Source: Marinomonas vulgaris (lineage in GTDB: Bacteria; Pseudomonadota; Gammaproteobacteria; Pseudomonadales; Marinomonadaceae). From it: a stretch of DNA of 64,000 nucleotides. Numbering within the stretch: the first letter of the stretch is position 1; every line of letters starts with the position of its first letter. The stretch covers positions 424,869 to 488,868 of the forward strand of contig NZ_JAGSSV010000001.1 of NCBI RefSeq assembly GCF_018145875.1, read 5' to 3'. This document shows positions 63,929 to 64,000 of this stretch, piece by piece. The position numbers and the translations under genes were made by a program. The notes under the pieces are model-generated. The model worked only from the letters and a program-made list of their open reading frames with translations, was not told the origin of the DNA and did not search any database.

Positions 63929-64000
63929 GCTTGACGACGACCTACTCTCACATGGGATCTCCCACACTACCATCGGCGATGGCGCTTTTCACTTCTGAGT
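63929..64000 (-). rRNA. rrf: 5S ribosomal RNA, 3' part (continues past the right edge)
   Basis: On the minus strand the sequence reads ACTCAGAAGTGAAAAGCGCC, then CATCGCCGATGGTAGTGTGG and CCCATGTGAGAGTAGG, the conserved central and 3' parts of bacterial 5S rRNA. About 72 of roughly 115 nt are inside the window. The 16S and 23S genes should lie to the right. Confidence 0.95.

Overview
The window reads as ordinary chromosome of a marine gammaproteobacterium. The gene content (TRAP transporters, an Mrp Na+/H+ antiporter, siaABCD, many c-di-GMP proteins, blocks resembling Pseudomonas and E. coli gene order) points to the Oceanospirillales, and Marinomonas is my best guess. That is an inference from protein flavour and synteny, not from a database search. 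No phage, transposase, integrase, CRISPR array or tRNA was seen. The right edge runs into the 5S end of an rRNA operon.

Layout. 1-10.7 kb: the E. coli-like block envC-gpmI / yibN-grxC-secB is present, but about 7.5 kb is lodged between gpmI and yibN. That stretch holds a LysR regulator, an NADP-dependent oxidoreductase, and an L-lysine/pipecolate catabolic set (amaA, amaB, LysR, and a short DUF1338 2-oxoadipate decarboxylase). 10.8-14.4 kb: a tiny membrane protein followed by three lipoproteins (COG3014, LpoB-like, LPP20-like). 15-23.2 kb: an EAL-CBS-GGDEF protein, a DEDD exonuclease paired with a cNMP/CBS/DUF294 protein, and a complete siaABCD operon. 23.5-28.4 kb: a gluconate-type regulon in which a TRAP transporter and gluconokinase are followed by gntR, with GntR-like operators in front of both units. 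28.5-35.9 kb: an orphan aminotransferase, a NarL-type two-component system, a second TRAP operon on the same strand, and an EAL protein. 36-38 kb: a lipoprotein and a CZB-domain chemoreceptor.

38.4-44.2 kb: a six-gene Mrp/Mnh/Pha antiporter operon whose first gene starts with TTG and is overlapped by a possible 19-residue leader ORF. 44.2-47.3 kb: an ammonium transporter fused to PAS, GGDEF and EAL domains. 47.5-61 kb: housekeeping genes (ppx, rho, a flavin reductase, yfcL, mqo, a CBS protein, hslO, yheS, hemB, ppk). 61-63.4 kb: a coupled trpR-trpE-trpG operon read leftward. 63.4-64 kb: a dense, gene-free patch of nested inverted and direct repeats, then the rRNA operon terminator and the 3' part of 5S rRNA.

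How it fits together: two sugar-acid/organic-acid TRAP systems each sit beside their likely regulator (GntR; sensor kinase and response regulator). Lysine-derived carbon can enter central metabolism through amaAB and the DUF1338 enzyme. Four c-di-GMP proteins lie within about 32 kb, one gated by the Sia phosphorylation switch and one physically joined to an ammonium channel. The least explained items are the Amt-GGDEF-EAL fusion, the lipoprotein operon and the repeat patch beside the rRNA operon.
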